A stretch of DNA of 64,000 bases from Pyricularia pennisetigena (lineage: Eukaryota > Ascomycota > Sordariomycetes > Magnaporthales > Pyriculariaceae). Location: the NCBI RefSeq assembly GCF_004337985.1, contig NW_021940922.1, positions 1-64,000 of the forward strand, read 5' to 3'. Position 1 is the stretch's first letter, and every line of letters begins with the position of its first letter. The notes below the pieces were generated by a model. It saw only the letters and a program-made list of their open reading frames with translations. It searched no databases and was not told the DNA's origin. The translations under genes and the position numbers were made by a program. Shown piece by piece: positions 20,151 to 31,133 of the stretch.

Positions 20151-20375
20151 TTACCGAGCCTTCTTGCTCCGTAAAGCGTGGTACATAGCTGTAAGTAAGC
20201 CGGTCAAGAGGCGTTTGGCCCTTACCAAAGATCCTTCGCTGTGTGTCTCGGGCTGAAAGTCCAGTTCCTTGAGAGAGATGCTATCATCTCCGGCAAATGC
20301 CATGTATCTCCTCACAGCAACACCTACTTTCTCGTCCACGTAGGCTACATCTTTGTCAGCGTCGTCAATCACGAA
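20151..20375 (-). pseudogene. Ferric reductase 3' fragment (left)
   Basis: A 194-nt last exon (20344-20151) plus half of the preceding intron, matching the end of the full ferric reductase at 27785-28005. It contains SISLKELDFQPETHSEG like the intact gene. Homology stops inside the intron near 20375, marking the inner boundary of the inverted duplication. Confidence 0.85.
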
Positions 20376-20508
20376 GTTTGACCTTTGGTTGTTTTGCGTA
20401 CGTGCGATTGCACGCCCATAAATAAAACATGTCATTTCAGCAAATCCGTAAAACCAAAGATGCCACATCGGTATTAATCTAATAAATTGTGCAGCAACTC
20501 GCCCTTAG

Positions 20509-21921
20509 AGTATAAATCTATATTATGTTGAATTTCCCAATGACGTCTTCCAACTCAATGCAATTGACCGAGTGGGCGCAATCAGCAACATGATGGGCTG
20601 GACCATGCTGAAGTATGACCAAGTCCTCGACCCAGTCTTGACCTGGCCGCACGCAACTATGGATGGTGCCGGGCTCAGTGAACTCTTGACGGCATGGGCT
20701 TACACGCTTGCGGGCCTTTCGAATCAAGTACCGCCCTGCCTGTCTTTGAGGTACGACCTCCTGAACGACCTCATTTCAGATGCTCCCGACAGGGTGCCGA
20801 TTAAAGAGGAAATATTTTTCGACTCGAGTAAAATAGTAAAGTTCGCACTAATGCGTATCATGTGGCTGGTGATGCTCATTATCCGCGCGCTGTTCGCCGA
20901 AAAGCAGGAGTTGCGCAATATATGGGTGCCGAAGCGCGTGATAGAAAAGATTCGGCAGGAGTCATTGTCAGCTTTAGAGATGGCAGACGAGCAGGGCAAC
21001 GCCGGGTCAGGCGGACCTGTAAAGAACGGCAAGGAATACGCACATGACGCATTCATCCCCGGCGATCTCGTTCCCGACCGCGAATCGGGGCGGCCGTTTG
21101 TTAGCGAGAGTGATGCCATGATTGCATTTTTCACCAGAGCGGCGGCAAGAGCTTTGCCTCCCAAGTCTCGCCGCACTGTCAATATATCCATCATTCTCAA
21201 CATCCGCGACCGCCTTCCGTCGTTGACAGCTCGACTGCCCAAGCCCGGTGTGTTCATTTCCAACCTCACCATGTCTGTACAAGCTTTGCTTCCCGCCCAA
21301 GCCGTGATTCCCAAGGACCAAGGGGACCACACCGCGCGGGCGAAGTTTTCGTCCCTAGGCCTGACGGCGGCATCGGTCCGGTCGAGCCTCCACGCCGGCT
21401 TGACAGAGCCTCAGCTTCGCGCTCTTGCCAAGGTGCAGCTGAAAGCATACGCCTCCCGCCTCGTTGGGCTCCCCATCATCGGAGGCATCGACTGCTTCCA
21501 GGTCACTTTTAGCAGTCTCAAAGTAGGACCATTGTTCGAAATGAACATATTCGCGCCAGCGGTTGTTGAAAAAGTTGAAAGGAATGAACCAGCCGACAAA
21601 GGCAAAGTTGCGGAGGCGGTGCCCAGGGTAACGTCTCCAGCTACAAGCAAGACGAGCGGCAGCGTTAATCAGAAAACCACAGCCATGGCGCCTGTTGCTG
21701 CGGGTCAGGAAAAAAGGGCTAATGCATCTATGGAGCCGCGCAAAGGTTGCACTCCGGTTGGAATTTTGGTCATTCCCAAGCACTCCTCTTTCATGCTTGC
21801 CAAAATGCAGCTATTTATTTTCGCGAGGGGGGAAAATGGCGCCTGGGTTCAGGGTACACTGCATCCTGAGCATTGGAAGATTGTAGAAAGGGAGCTGCGG
21901 GAAATAGATAGGCGGGGGTGA
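20509..21921 (+). pseudogene. BAHD-type acyltransferase, 5'-truncated
   Basis: Open frame of about 470 codons. The catalytic HxxxDG motif appears as HATMDG only about 25 residues after the first possible internal start, whereas fungal BAHD (trichothecene 3-O-acetyltransferase-like) enzymes carry it near residue 150. The first third is therefore missing. The C-terminal half is recognisable, but the usual DFGWG-like motif is degenerate (LFEMNIF). The missing 5' end abuts the ferric reductase fragment only 130 bp away, so both genes were probably cut by the same rearrangement. Base composition is more GC-rich than the flanks. Likely non-functional. Confidence 0.6.
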
Positions 21922-22166
21922 TTGGCTAGTATTTCTTGATTGGTTCCCACGGCTGGTAAATACAATTCGTTCTGCTGCAGCTGTAACCCCCGTCGTGCGT
22001 TGAAATCATTGTATTTTGCCTGGAGCTAGAAGGAGGGTTTAATAGCCGGGCTGCGACTGGTTTCCCTATCAGTTTGGCCCCGCCGGCTCTGGGGATGCAA
22101 GCCTTCGAAAGTATCTCCCTGTTCTGCACTTATTGCGCTATGTTCTATTGGATTGGTTTTCTAGGG

Positions 22167-22508
22167 CTAAAATCTACAAATGAATCTGCAGGTATTCTTA
22201 TTCATGGCAATAGCTTTGCTGATCCCCGGCGCCATCATTTCAACGCCGTGTGGAAGCCCCGAGTAATGGTGGAACTCGACGTCAACGCCGGCGGTGGCCA
22301 GCGCGGCTACAAACTTGGTAATATCTTGGCGGAACAAATCCAGTCCCCCGACGTCCACAAATGTAGGCGGGAGGCCCCGCAGCTTATCCGGCCCAGCCCG
22401 CGCTGGCGCCGCGTACTTTGTATCATTTTCTTTGGGTGCGGTTATAGGGTTGAGCTGCTTTAGCCTCACCCGCGTCCCCAGCAGAACGTGTGGTCGCGAC
22501 ATAAACAA
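22167..22508 (-). pseudogene. Alpha/beta-hydrolase fold-3 C-terminal fragment
   Basis: About 114 codons matching the last third of HSL-type esterases. The motif LPPTFVDVGGLDLFRQD holds the catalytic Asp and YSGLPHG holds the catalytic His. The HGGG oxyanion and GDSAG nucleophile motifs are absent and no upstream exon is found. It is a truncated remnant. Confidence 0.65.
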
Positions 22509-22883
22509 CCAATTATATGTTAGGTTGTCGATGAAGCCTAAGTGGTGTAACTACTCGGTGCGTTGAATCTTCCGTATGATTTGTATTTCTTTCGGCTGGG
22601 AGAAGTGACAGGCTTTAGCGGTGGCAAAAACGACTGACTCAGTCGACTCATGCTTCATTATTTTGGCTGTATCGATTGTTACCGGGCATTGCTTTATCTG
22701 ACCGAGCCTTAGAGCGTCAATTTTATTCTCATGACAGCTACCACAAAGCCTTATGGCAGCGGACTTTCCGCCGTCCCAGCTCCTATCTTCTGCCAGTCGG
22801 ACCCAACTATCATCTGTGATCCATGTTACAGTACTCGCTAGTTACACCGGCTTTTAATAGTTGGAAGGCGTACAGCACGCTTT

Positions 22884-23153
22884 CTAGCTGCATACTCCTG
22901 CCATCTTATCCGCCTGGTTATTTTGCTCCAAAACAAGCGCGACTTTCATCTGTCTAAGCTTTTCTTTTAGCTCTGCCACCTGTCTGAAAAGTTCGTCATA
23001 CTGCTTCTCTAACTCGGTCGACGGACGACAAGAAATCTGCTCGGGGTTTCGCCTGATACCTGAAGTTTGGCCTTCATGGCTTTTGTGTGGTAATAAAGTT
23101 ACAGCATGGAGCCTGAGCGTCAAGTCTTGAATAATATTTGTCTTCATCTTCAT
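22884..23153 (-). CDS. Small coiled-coil ORF, uncertain
   Basis: 89-aa ORF with one coiled coil (TELEKQYDELFRQVAELKEK). It is not part of the inverted arms, so no second copy supports it. It could be a real small gene or the remnant of a larger one. Confidence 0.3.
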   Translation of the reverse strand: MKMKTNIIQDLTLRLHAVTLLPHKSHEGQTSGIRRNPEQISCRPSTELEKQYDELFRQVAELKEKLRQMKVALVLEQNNQADKMAGVCS

Positions 23154-23778
23154 TAGTACTGATTTAATAACAAGGACATATCATCTCACCATTTTAGCTA
23201 GCTTTGCTGATCTGGGAGCAATACACGGGTATTTGGCCGCAACAAAGAAAGTAGTAGGTTGAAAAGGAGACAGCCGCTTTTACTACGGTCGGAAGTTAAT
23301 CCTGAGTGGCATTTGGACACAGATTTATAGTTTGTCCAGCTGGATTAACAGATAGGGGTCATGTCTGAATTGGTGGCCAAGAACAGGACCTTGCAAGTGT
23401 AAGTTTGGACAGGACCATTTTTGGGATAAACATCAGCCAGTCATATTTGCAACCTCAAGGTGTTAGATTCAAGTCCTTCCTAAAGTACGGTAGGACTACC
23501 CTGCGAACTTAGCCTCTTCTAGGCATTCCTTGGCGATTGCGGCCCCAAGGCACCCATAATAAGCGCTCTTACATATCGCCGTGTCCGTGTTGTTATGAAT
23601 TCTGCTGGTATCAAAGGCTTGGGATTGATTCACATGTTTGTAGGGGGTTTAATTAAAATGAAATGGAATAAATCATCTTTGAAGTTAACTGAAGTTCAAT
23701 TTCTGTTCCAAGAAACAAACACTATTCGATCTTTCGCAGCATTTCAGGTGGCCTGATCAATCCTGCCAGGAAAAACAA

Positions 23779-24162
23779 GGCTTGAGTTATATGGCCTAAA
23801 CACTTCGAATAAATGGCCTCAAAGCGGATACCTCACAGTACGAATTATTTTCCAGTACAAATAACAATCAACTTTATTAAAATCTAAAGCCACAACCTGT
23901 ATTAAAGCCACACAAACCCAGTTAGAAAAACACGTGATCCCCCCACCCCCAATCCAACACGTGGAACGACAAACAAAGCCCAAAGCGAAAAGCGAAAAAT
24001 TTTCGACTCGCAGGCAGTTTGTCGATTTGTCGTTACCACCACCACCATTTTGTGGCTGAAATTTTGTAATAAATAATGCTTTGTACCGATCAACGCAAAA
24101 CACTGTGAGGTATCCGCTTTGAGGCCATTTATTCGAAGTGTTTAGGCCATATAACTCAAGCC
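23779..24162. mobile_element. hAT-like MITE, 384 bp
   Basis: The termini are 61-bp inverted repeats (23779-23839 and 24102-24162) beginning GGCTTGAGTTATATGG, with no mismatch until the inner end. They are flanked by imperfect 8-bp direct repeats, AAAAACAA (23771-23778) and AAGAACAA (24163-24170), which fits hAT-type target duplication. The interior is AT-rich with a CCCCCCACCCCC tract and no transposase. It is non-autonomous. Confidence 0.75.
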
Positions 24163-24170
24163 AAGAACAA

Positions 24171-25900
24171 CTACTTTAGTCCTTTCGCCATGTTTTAACA
24201 GTTAAAACTTCTATGGTGTACCTCTTAGCTTTAGCCTATGTTGTTGGATTAGCTAATTTTCGCAGGCACTAGCAGAGAGGGGCCAAGTCCGTACCTCTTT
24301 GCTTCGACATCCCTGGCTCTGAGGAGCCATTGTTCTGAGGAGATCCGTACAAAAGCGATGATTGTTGCTGTTGTGTGATCAAAGATCATTCGCGGACTGA
24401 TTGATGGTCCGGGCGTTGATAAATCTCACAGTATGTTATACAGTAGATGAACGCCGTGATCTGACAGCTGTAACAGTGGGTCCGCAAACAGGATGTTAGT
24501 GACAACTGCATCCCATGTGTCGGAATTTCAGGAGTTTGATACGTCAGCTCCGGAGTGGCGTTGTGATGGAAGCAGCCAAGACCAAGGTTTCAAGAGTTTT
24601 TGGTGATAGGGCGCAAGACGGGCAAAATCTAGGCCAGATCCAAACTTGCCCTTACGCCTGTCGTCAAGGATGCCAGCCTCTCACGATCACCCGTCAAAAA
24701 GCCAATTAGGCTTTACAAAATCCCCGCAGACCGGGATTGCCGTGTCCGCCATCGATCCATGTGTATCCGCATTTTCATCATCTCACCATTCACAGAATCC
24801 CTACCTGGTTTGGGCCCACACAAATAACACTAAAATTGCACAGTACATACAGTACAAATGCAACTTCTGTCACTCGTGGCACACGGAACAGCTCGCGGCC
24901 TCGCATGTAGAGCAAACACGTTGGCTCACCATTGATCGCATCTGCCCCCTATCCACTTCTTACCGGCCTGATTCAGGCGAACCAATAGGCTGACACCTGA
25001 ATTTGGAGCCATACATCCCCTTGTATGTCCGACGACTTTCACGCTACGTAAATTATATGAGCCTTCGCAGGGCACGCAGGTGCTCGAACATTCCTCGAAT
25101 CTCAGCAAACGACGATCATCAATCCACAATCAGGCCGAAAAGCCCTCTCACGTTCGGAACTATATCTCCAAATCTGTAATAACGAAAACCTGGCCTGTAA
25201 TGCAGACTGGGCTACAACAAATATGGTTCCATTCTGCCATGGATTGGCGCCGGTTTCGCTTTGTGGTTGAGTTGTCGATAGCGGTGCGTCTAGACCTTCC
25301 CTGAACAGAAGCACCGCCTCTTCGGCCAGGCGACCCTGCGATTCCGCCACCAGCACCATTCGGCCGGCTGCCTCCTGAAATGAGAGTTCAGATCTACGGA
25401 TCTATGATAAAGAATAGTCTTGAAAGGATCTTGAAGAAGCTCCCTGGATAACCAGAGTCTGTCGATGCTTTTACTACGAAGATATTCCGGTGTAGTGGAG
25501 GCTCAGTGGGCGGTCCGATCACGGGGGTCACCTTCGAATAGGCTCCCTCCCCGTACTTCCAGCAATCGCGAATGCTTTTTACAGGAACCCAACGCTTAGT
25601 TTGTCGTTAAAACAACTGAGAATCGAGACCGACAAACAGACTACTACTGACCACACCTTTTTATCAAATATTTTCAACCTTGCAGCCTATGACCTCCCCA
25701 TGCTCCGGGAGCTTGAACTCATCCAAAAAAGATTCGGATGCGACTGCCCAAAATTGGAATTTTTACGGGACCTTGATCAGCATGAAACAACAACCAGCAG
25801 TTACGTCCCAGGATGTACCAGTATTCAACTTCTGAAGCCCCTAGAAACCTTTTTCCAGAGGCATTCTCGCAAAGCAGATCTCTCTCGGCTGGAGGTACAG
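24171..25900. other. Spacer without recognisable gene
   Basis: Several short open frames but nothing recognised, and no counterpart in the other half of the spacer. Reads as decayed DNA. Confidence 0.45.
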
Positions 25901-26066
25901 GATATAGTGTGCTCTGGAACATTATGTGCTGGGATAGCGACATGTTCTGGGACATATTGTACTGGGATGCTAACGTGTTCTGGGATATAGTGTGCCCTGG
26001 AACATTATGTGCCGGGATAGCGACATGTTCTGGGACACATTGTACTGGGATACTAACGTGTTCCAG
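25901..26066. repeat. Two copies of an 83-bp tandem repeat
   Basis: Units start at 25901 and 25984 (GATATAGTGTGC...), with a few differences. Each contains degenerate sub-repeats of about 25-28 bp around CTGGGATA/CTGGGACA. They lie 60-230 bp upstream of the ferric reductase start, so copy number could affect its promoter. Confidence 0.75.
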
Positions 26067-26126
26067 GATTCAACTTTTATTAAGGTACCTGAGTCCCCCG
26101 AATCAAAAAGAAAACGGATAGCGATT

Positions 26127-28005
26127 ATGACTATCTTTGCTGTCAACATGGACGTTTCCACTTGGTATGCGATAGGAGTTTTTGGTGTCATAACTCTTTG
26201 CATTGTTGTATGCATGTTTTTCCGCTTATCCCGTGCTGTCTGTCGGCTTGGGAAACGCGTATTTTTTAGATATCTGATATATTCCGATATACCCAAATCT
26301 TCTGGGCATTCGTACTACATCACCAGATATGAATGCCTTCTTTTCCTCTCCGTTCTAACGGTCAACATTGCCGCAATCACGATTGGAGTTGACGACAGAC
26401 CAAAGTTTGTCGAACGAACCGGAATGGTTGCCGTGATCAACATCGTCCCGTTATTCTTAGGAGCGCAGATGAGTGTTATTGCCAGCAGCCTTAGTGTAAA
26501 ACTTGGCTCTAACGCTCGATTGCATCGATGGCTTGGAGCAGCTGCTATTATGGAAGCTGTATTACATGCGGCAACCTCACTTTCTATAAAGAAGCCTGAA
26601 CCTAGCAAGCGGGAAGAGGTCGCTGGTTTCCTGGTAAGTCATCCTCAATAAATGAAACAAGAACCCACTGACGGCTGTGATAGGCTGCGTCAATTTTAAT
26701 ATCAATTCCACTATCTGGAGTTCTACTTCGACGAGCCTACGAGATCTTCAATGGCCTTCACGTCATATCCAGCACAGCGCTACTGGCGACCTTGTATTTA
26801 CACAAACCTAGTGGTTCTTTAGCACCGCCCACCATATATCTGTTTGGAGCTATCTGCTTACAAATGCTTGTTGGTGGTGCTCGGTTCATCCACCTTGCTT
26901 ATCGAAATATAAAGCGCAAACGACCTTTGAGTTGCACAACCATTCAACCTATCAACTACACGACACCGTCGGGCGAAAGAATTCCAGTCTTCGATGCTGT
27001 TCATTTGCACGTGCGACTATCCAGAGGATGGAACCATGGAGCCGGTCAATATGTCTATCTCTGTGTTCCTGGGCTAAGTCGCACATCATTCTTACAGCTA
27101 CATCCCTTTTACGTAGCTTGGTGGTATCGGGAGGGCGATTTTGACTACGCCGTCTTCATCATCAAAAAATACACTGGTTTCACGAAGTTGCTCGTCGAAT
27201 GCAGTTCAACAGACCGGGGAGCAAACGAACAATTGACAGCATTAATAGAAGGCCCATATGGAAAGGATCTTAAACTCGATTTGTATGGCACAGTGCTCCT
27301 TTTTGCTACTGGTATTGGAATTGCTGGCCAGTTGTCATATGTTTCGCAGCTACTGCGAAACTATTGTTCTTGCGAAACAAAAACAAAAAGGATTGCACTT
27401 TTCTGGCAGGTCCGCTCAGAAGGTAAGCTTCAAAGTCTAAAATAGAGGACTGCTGCTAATGGAGTTATAGTTCACTTGGCTTATGTCGCCGACCGGATGC
27501 AAGAGCTATTAAGTCAAGACAAAGACCGTGTGAGTAATCACAGCCGAACGGACATTTTGGTGATTGGTTAACTAAATCTTCTTTTTTTTAGATTCTGGAG
27601 ATTCACATCTATGTCCTATCTGATTATGTGTCACAATATACTCAAGCAGGGGACATTATCAGTCTTGGAGAGCGCATTGGCATGACATATGGCGCTTTAA
27701 ACGTTACAGATGTTCTTGACCTTGAAGTCAGTCAAAGAAAAGGACGAACTGCCATTTGTCGTAAGTTTTCAACCAGAGACTCTACCAGTGATGACGCTGA
27801 CAAAGACGTAGTCTGCGTGGACGAGAAAGTTAGTCTTGCTGTGAGAAGATACATGGCATCTACTGGAGATGATAGCATCTCTCTCAAGGAACTGGACTTT
27901 CAGCCCGAGACGCACAGCGAGGGTTCTTTGATATGGGTCAAACATCTCTTGAAAGGCTTACTCACCGTTATATACCGTACTTTGCGGAGCGAGAGGGCTC
28001 AATAG
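26127..28005 (+). CDS. Ferric reductase-like transmembrane flavocytochrome (FRE)
   Basis: Five exons, 26127-26633, 26684-27422, 27471-27529, 27592-27760 and 27812-28005; 555 aa. The N-terminal half has several membrane helices with His ligands spaced as in the heme-binding domain (ARLHRWLGAAAIMEAVLHAA). An FAD-binding motif follows (HPFYVAWW), then NAD(P)H-binding elements (EGPYG and FATGIGIAG) and a short C-terminal end (SLKELDFQPE). It moves electrons across a membrane to reduce extracellular metals. Splicing the last 51-bp intron (27761-27811) restores the usual RTAIC... strand. The left arm holds only its last exon. FREs are typical Starship cargo. Confidence 0.85.
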
Positions 28006-28702
28006 TCGGCGGCTTTAATTAATGTTGATACCGCTTAAGAGCAACGGGGACGAACTAAATAGCATCCATGATTACTACGGCCGCCAATTGTGCTGTCAAC
28101 CAATCCATGTATCGATAATACAATGTTTGCATTATTTCTCTGGTATTTTTACCTTTGTGGATGTTCCAAAATAGCGGTGATGAAACCATTCAGCCATGGA
28201 TTTTGGTACTGTATGTGATCCATGGCATTCGACAATCGATGATCTGGCCGCCTCAGGGTGTTCTGGAATCCGACCAGGCAATGGATAACATCAGGCTTCA
28301 AAGCCCCATCCTATGATTGCAAGTTTGGTCGCCGCTTGCGTCCTCTATTGAAAGATTTTGGCTCTTCTCGTTGATCATAAGCGTGCATGGAACTTTGTAA
28401 ATTGATGAGATCGAGCAGATACCTTTTAGTCAACTGGTAACCTAGAATGATCTCTCTTCTTGGGAAAAGCTACATATCAAGGAGGCTACAAAGCTCTGGG
28501 GCTCATGAAATCGTTGTATATAAGGGGATTAGTAGGTAATTGTCCGTGTCATAGACTAGAGTCTGATCTGGTAACTTCATCCGGAAGTTATCCACACTTG
28601 GTGGCAATACGGTTTCCATCATCACCTACTTGTGGACAACAGACACTGCCGATCGAGTTACTATAGTGAGTTATTCGAGTATTATTCCATTTACAAAGAT
28701 AC
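28006..28702. other. FRE-K' intergenic region
   Basis: No gene seen. It is three times longer than the left counterpart (19936-20150) and not homologous along its length. The arms differ here because the 3' half of K was replaced. Confidence 0.5.
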
Positions 28703-29677
28703 CTAATAGTCTTGAACAAAGCCTTGACCCATTTCACCCTTGCAAACCATAGTCATCATGTCGCCCTCAGAAACTTCGAACTTTCTGCCATCAATGGCAT
28801 CACAGCCTAAGAATTCCCTTGACACAGGGTCTCGGCGTAAGGGAACCGGAATTCCGTCACCGTTCATTCGAACATAGAAGGTAAAGTACTCCCAAAGAGT
28901 TAAAAGATACTCCCAGTGGACATTTTCTTGCTTATAAAGGTCGTCCCTTTTCCAGCAACATCCGTGGCGATTCCAAGTGTACCGGGTTGTCCCATGCTTG
29001 TCGGCTTCACTAAGTGAGATGTATGCTATCCGAAGGTTGATTTGAAGTTTGGGACTACCCGGAGGGCTCTGCGGTTTCTTATCGATAGATCGTACAGTGT
29101 TGCATCTTTGGTCGCTGTCGACTTGAAGGCCTTTCGAAAAGCGAGTTTCTTGGCAGCAGACAAGGCTATCGTCGTGGAGACACTGGATCTCTACGGGTAT
29201 TTCCGGAAGAATAGATAGCTGTGCTGATCCGTTCTTGGATGGTAGACTTGGAGGCGTCGTATCTGGTCCGCAACTCAAAGACAATAAGGTAGGTGGCATT
29301 TCACCCTCAACATCTGGCGAGCAGGGCGCCAGTGGTCTTCCCAGAGTTCCGAAGTCATCAGGCCACCACTCAGTGTCAGTAGTGCATATTTCGTCCCAGT
29401 CTGTTGACGCAGATTGAAGCCCCCAAAAACACGGATCCAACTCCAAACTGACCAGACTGGAGTCGGCAGAGGGAAAGGATGAAGAATCGCCGTGGAGGTG
29501 GGTAGTTGGCTTGACATATGAAAACTGTGACTGATAGGTTTGAACAAGGAACGAAGGCAAGCCATCGTATGAGTTTGGAAGACTGATGGTGAGATTATCA
29601 AAATCGTCGGTAGATGACTCAGTATTTTTGTTATAAGAGACCAAGCCCAAAGGCGCGTCCTCAAAGAATTGAAGCAT
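28703..29677 (-). CDS. Gene K' (right): shared N-terminal domain, different C-terminus
   Basis: Single-exon ORF of 324 aa. Residues 1-150 align with K of the left arm: a DDF...S..DG pattern, the Trp-rich core WWPDDF and TTPPSLPS. From about residue 155 on it has no similarity to K, no Cys clusters and no introns. The C-terminal part (YTWNRHGCCWKRDDL, WEYFTFYVRMNGDGIP) is not a family I recognise. The position mirrors K, so this is an allelic domain swap between arms. Confidence 0.65.
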   Translation of the reverse strand: MLQFFEDAPLGLVSYNKNTESSTDDFDNLTISLPNSYDGLPSFLVQTYQSQFSYVKPTTHLHGDSSSFPSADSSLVSLELDPCFWGLQSASTDWDEICTTDTEWWPDDFGTLGRPLAPCSPDVEGEMPPTLLSLSCGPDTTPPSLPSKNGSAQLSILPEIPVEIQCLHDDSLVCCQETRFSKGLQVDSDQRCNTVRSIDKKPQSPPGSPKLQINLRIAYISLSEADKHGTTRYTWNRHGCCWKRDDLYKQENVHWEYLLTLWEYFTFYVRMNGDGIPVPLRRDPVSREFLGCDAIDGRKFEVSEGDMMTMVCKGEMGQGFVQDY

Positions 29678-31133
29678 GATGGAAGATTGATTATGAACGA
29701 GAAGGCAGCGGCTGTTCGTGGGGAGGGGTATTTTAACCTTGCGGCGGTAGTAGAGAGATACAGTGAGTCTTAAGGGGGAAGGAGAAAAGAAGAAAGCAAA
29801 TTATCGAGAAGGAGGGCAGAGGACGCCTTGATATAGGCAATGTATGATGCGCTTGTGTCAACCCTGGGATTTTAGGTGAGACCTCTGAGATCCAGGTTGA
29901 GAATGACGTTCCTGTCAGGCCTGATAAACAGGCTTGTCGTTTCCGTAGTGGGATTTCAGAACATGCATAACTACTCCATGAGACGCAGTATCCTGAATTA
30001 TGTTATCTTCGTTGAGCTGGACGATGGACGCCCTCCTTGTACTCGGCACTCCTGATCGGCTGGGCACTTTCGGTCTCGGCCTCCCGCCAAGCCTGCCCTG
30101 ATGCCCTCCTGCTCTGGAATAAGATATACACAAGCAGTCCCAGTACCCCAACCCGTAGTCGAGAAAGGAAGTCGCAAGGGTTTTACAGCAGGGTTTATAC
30201 AAGGGTTGTCCAATGTTCCCACGCAGGAGCATCTGCAGCCTGCTGCGTGCTACCCCCTATGACACAGGATCTAATTACGCTTTACGTGGGAGTAACACCC
30301 ATTTACTTGGCTACCACACCGAAACAGGATGTTTGTGTCTGCTTCCACCTCTCACACACGATGGACAGACCAGCCTTCATGCTAATGTAAAGACCAGCTT
30401 GTCCTCATTCCTTGTAAAGACTTTGGTATGTTTCAACCGTGACAGTGCGTAGTATACTGATTCGGCGATCGCCGTGGTGTCCACCTCTACCCATTACGCA
30501 CAGCTCAAAAGACATGGTGAGGCCTCCTGCAGATTAAGGATGCTGTGATATTTACCCTGCCATGCACTTCGCCTCTTTTCAAGGTTACTTTTGCTACGAA
30601 TAACAAGAGGCTGATAAATCATGCCGACCTCTTTAATAAGCAAACCCCACCAACGGACTGGCTTACAAAGGAAGGTCGGCCGCTTCGGCCTCCCCGGCGA
30701 GCCTTGCAGAAGGCTAGGTTTCTCGAAAGGTTCCCCAGGCGTGGCCGCGTAGCACACCTGCTTGGCATAGAGGCGGTGACCTTTATCACATGTGGCGAAA
30801 AGTAGGCAACTCCTTCGTAAACGGCACGCTGCCGTCTTCGCGCTGTCGTTCTTGAATTGAGAAACGAGGTTCACCGGCGTCGAACAATGCAGCACGCAGC
30901 AGCTTAAACCATAGATATGGAGGGTAGTATACCCCTTCAAAATCAGCTTGGCGTTTCTATGGATTCAGGAGAATCCTGTTCTGGCAATAAATTTACCAGG
31001 ATGTGAGAGCTCGCGCAAGGCATAATCGGTAACCAATAGCCTTCTGCAGATATATGTATTTAAAGGCTCCTCAGCTCCAGATCTCTGAATTACGACCCAC
31101 AACCAGATCCAGCGTTGGGTAAGTTGTCCAAAG
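29678..31133. other. K'-J intergenic region, decayed
   Basis: Low-identity counterpart of 17301-18756. Open frames seen here are not preserved in the left arm, and I find no gene. Confidence 0.5.

Larger units (their letters stand above)
1..20375. repeat. Left arm of large diverged inverted duplication
   Basis: Gene order and sequence from the window edge to about 20375 recur reverse-complemented at about 27785-48490. Paired starts or ends include 412/48112, 5358/41292, 6290/40210, 7393/39053, 8041/38398, 11690/35451, 13121/33412, 14407/32127 and 20151/28005. Homology covers intergenic DNA as well as genes. It is still visible at base 1, so the outer end lies outside the window. The inner end falls inside the last intron of the ferric reductase. 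This arm has an extra A-B tandem copy and a 1.86-kb transposon. Confidence 0.95.

Noticed and set aside
23779..24162. MITE centre nearly coincides with the palindrome axis (about 24.08 kb), suggesting hairpin-initiated duplication
   Set aside because: The DNA between the MITE and each arm is not homologous, so the coincidence depends only on the two spacer halves having similar length.
25102..25359. Reverse ORF with plausible composition in the spacer
   Set aside because: No recognisable family, no second copy, no splice or promoter support.
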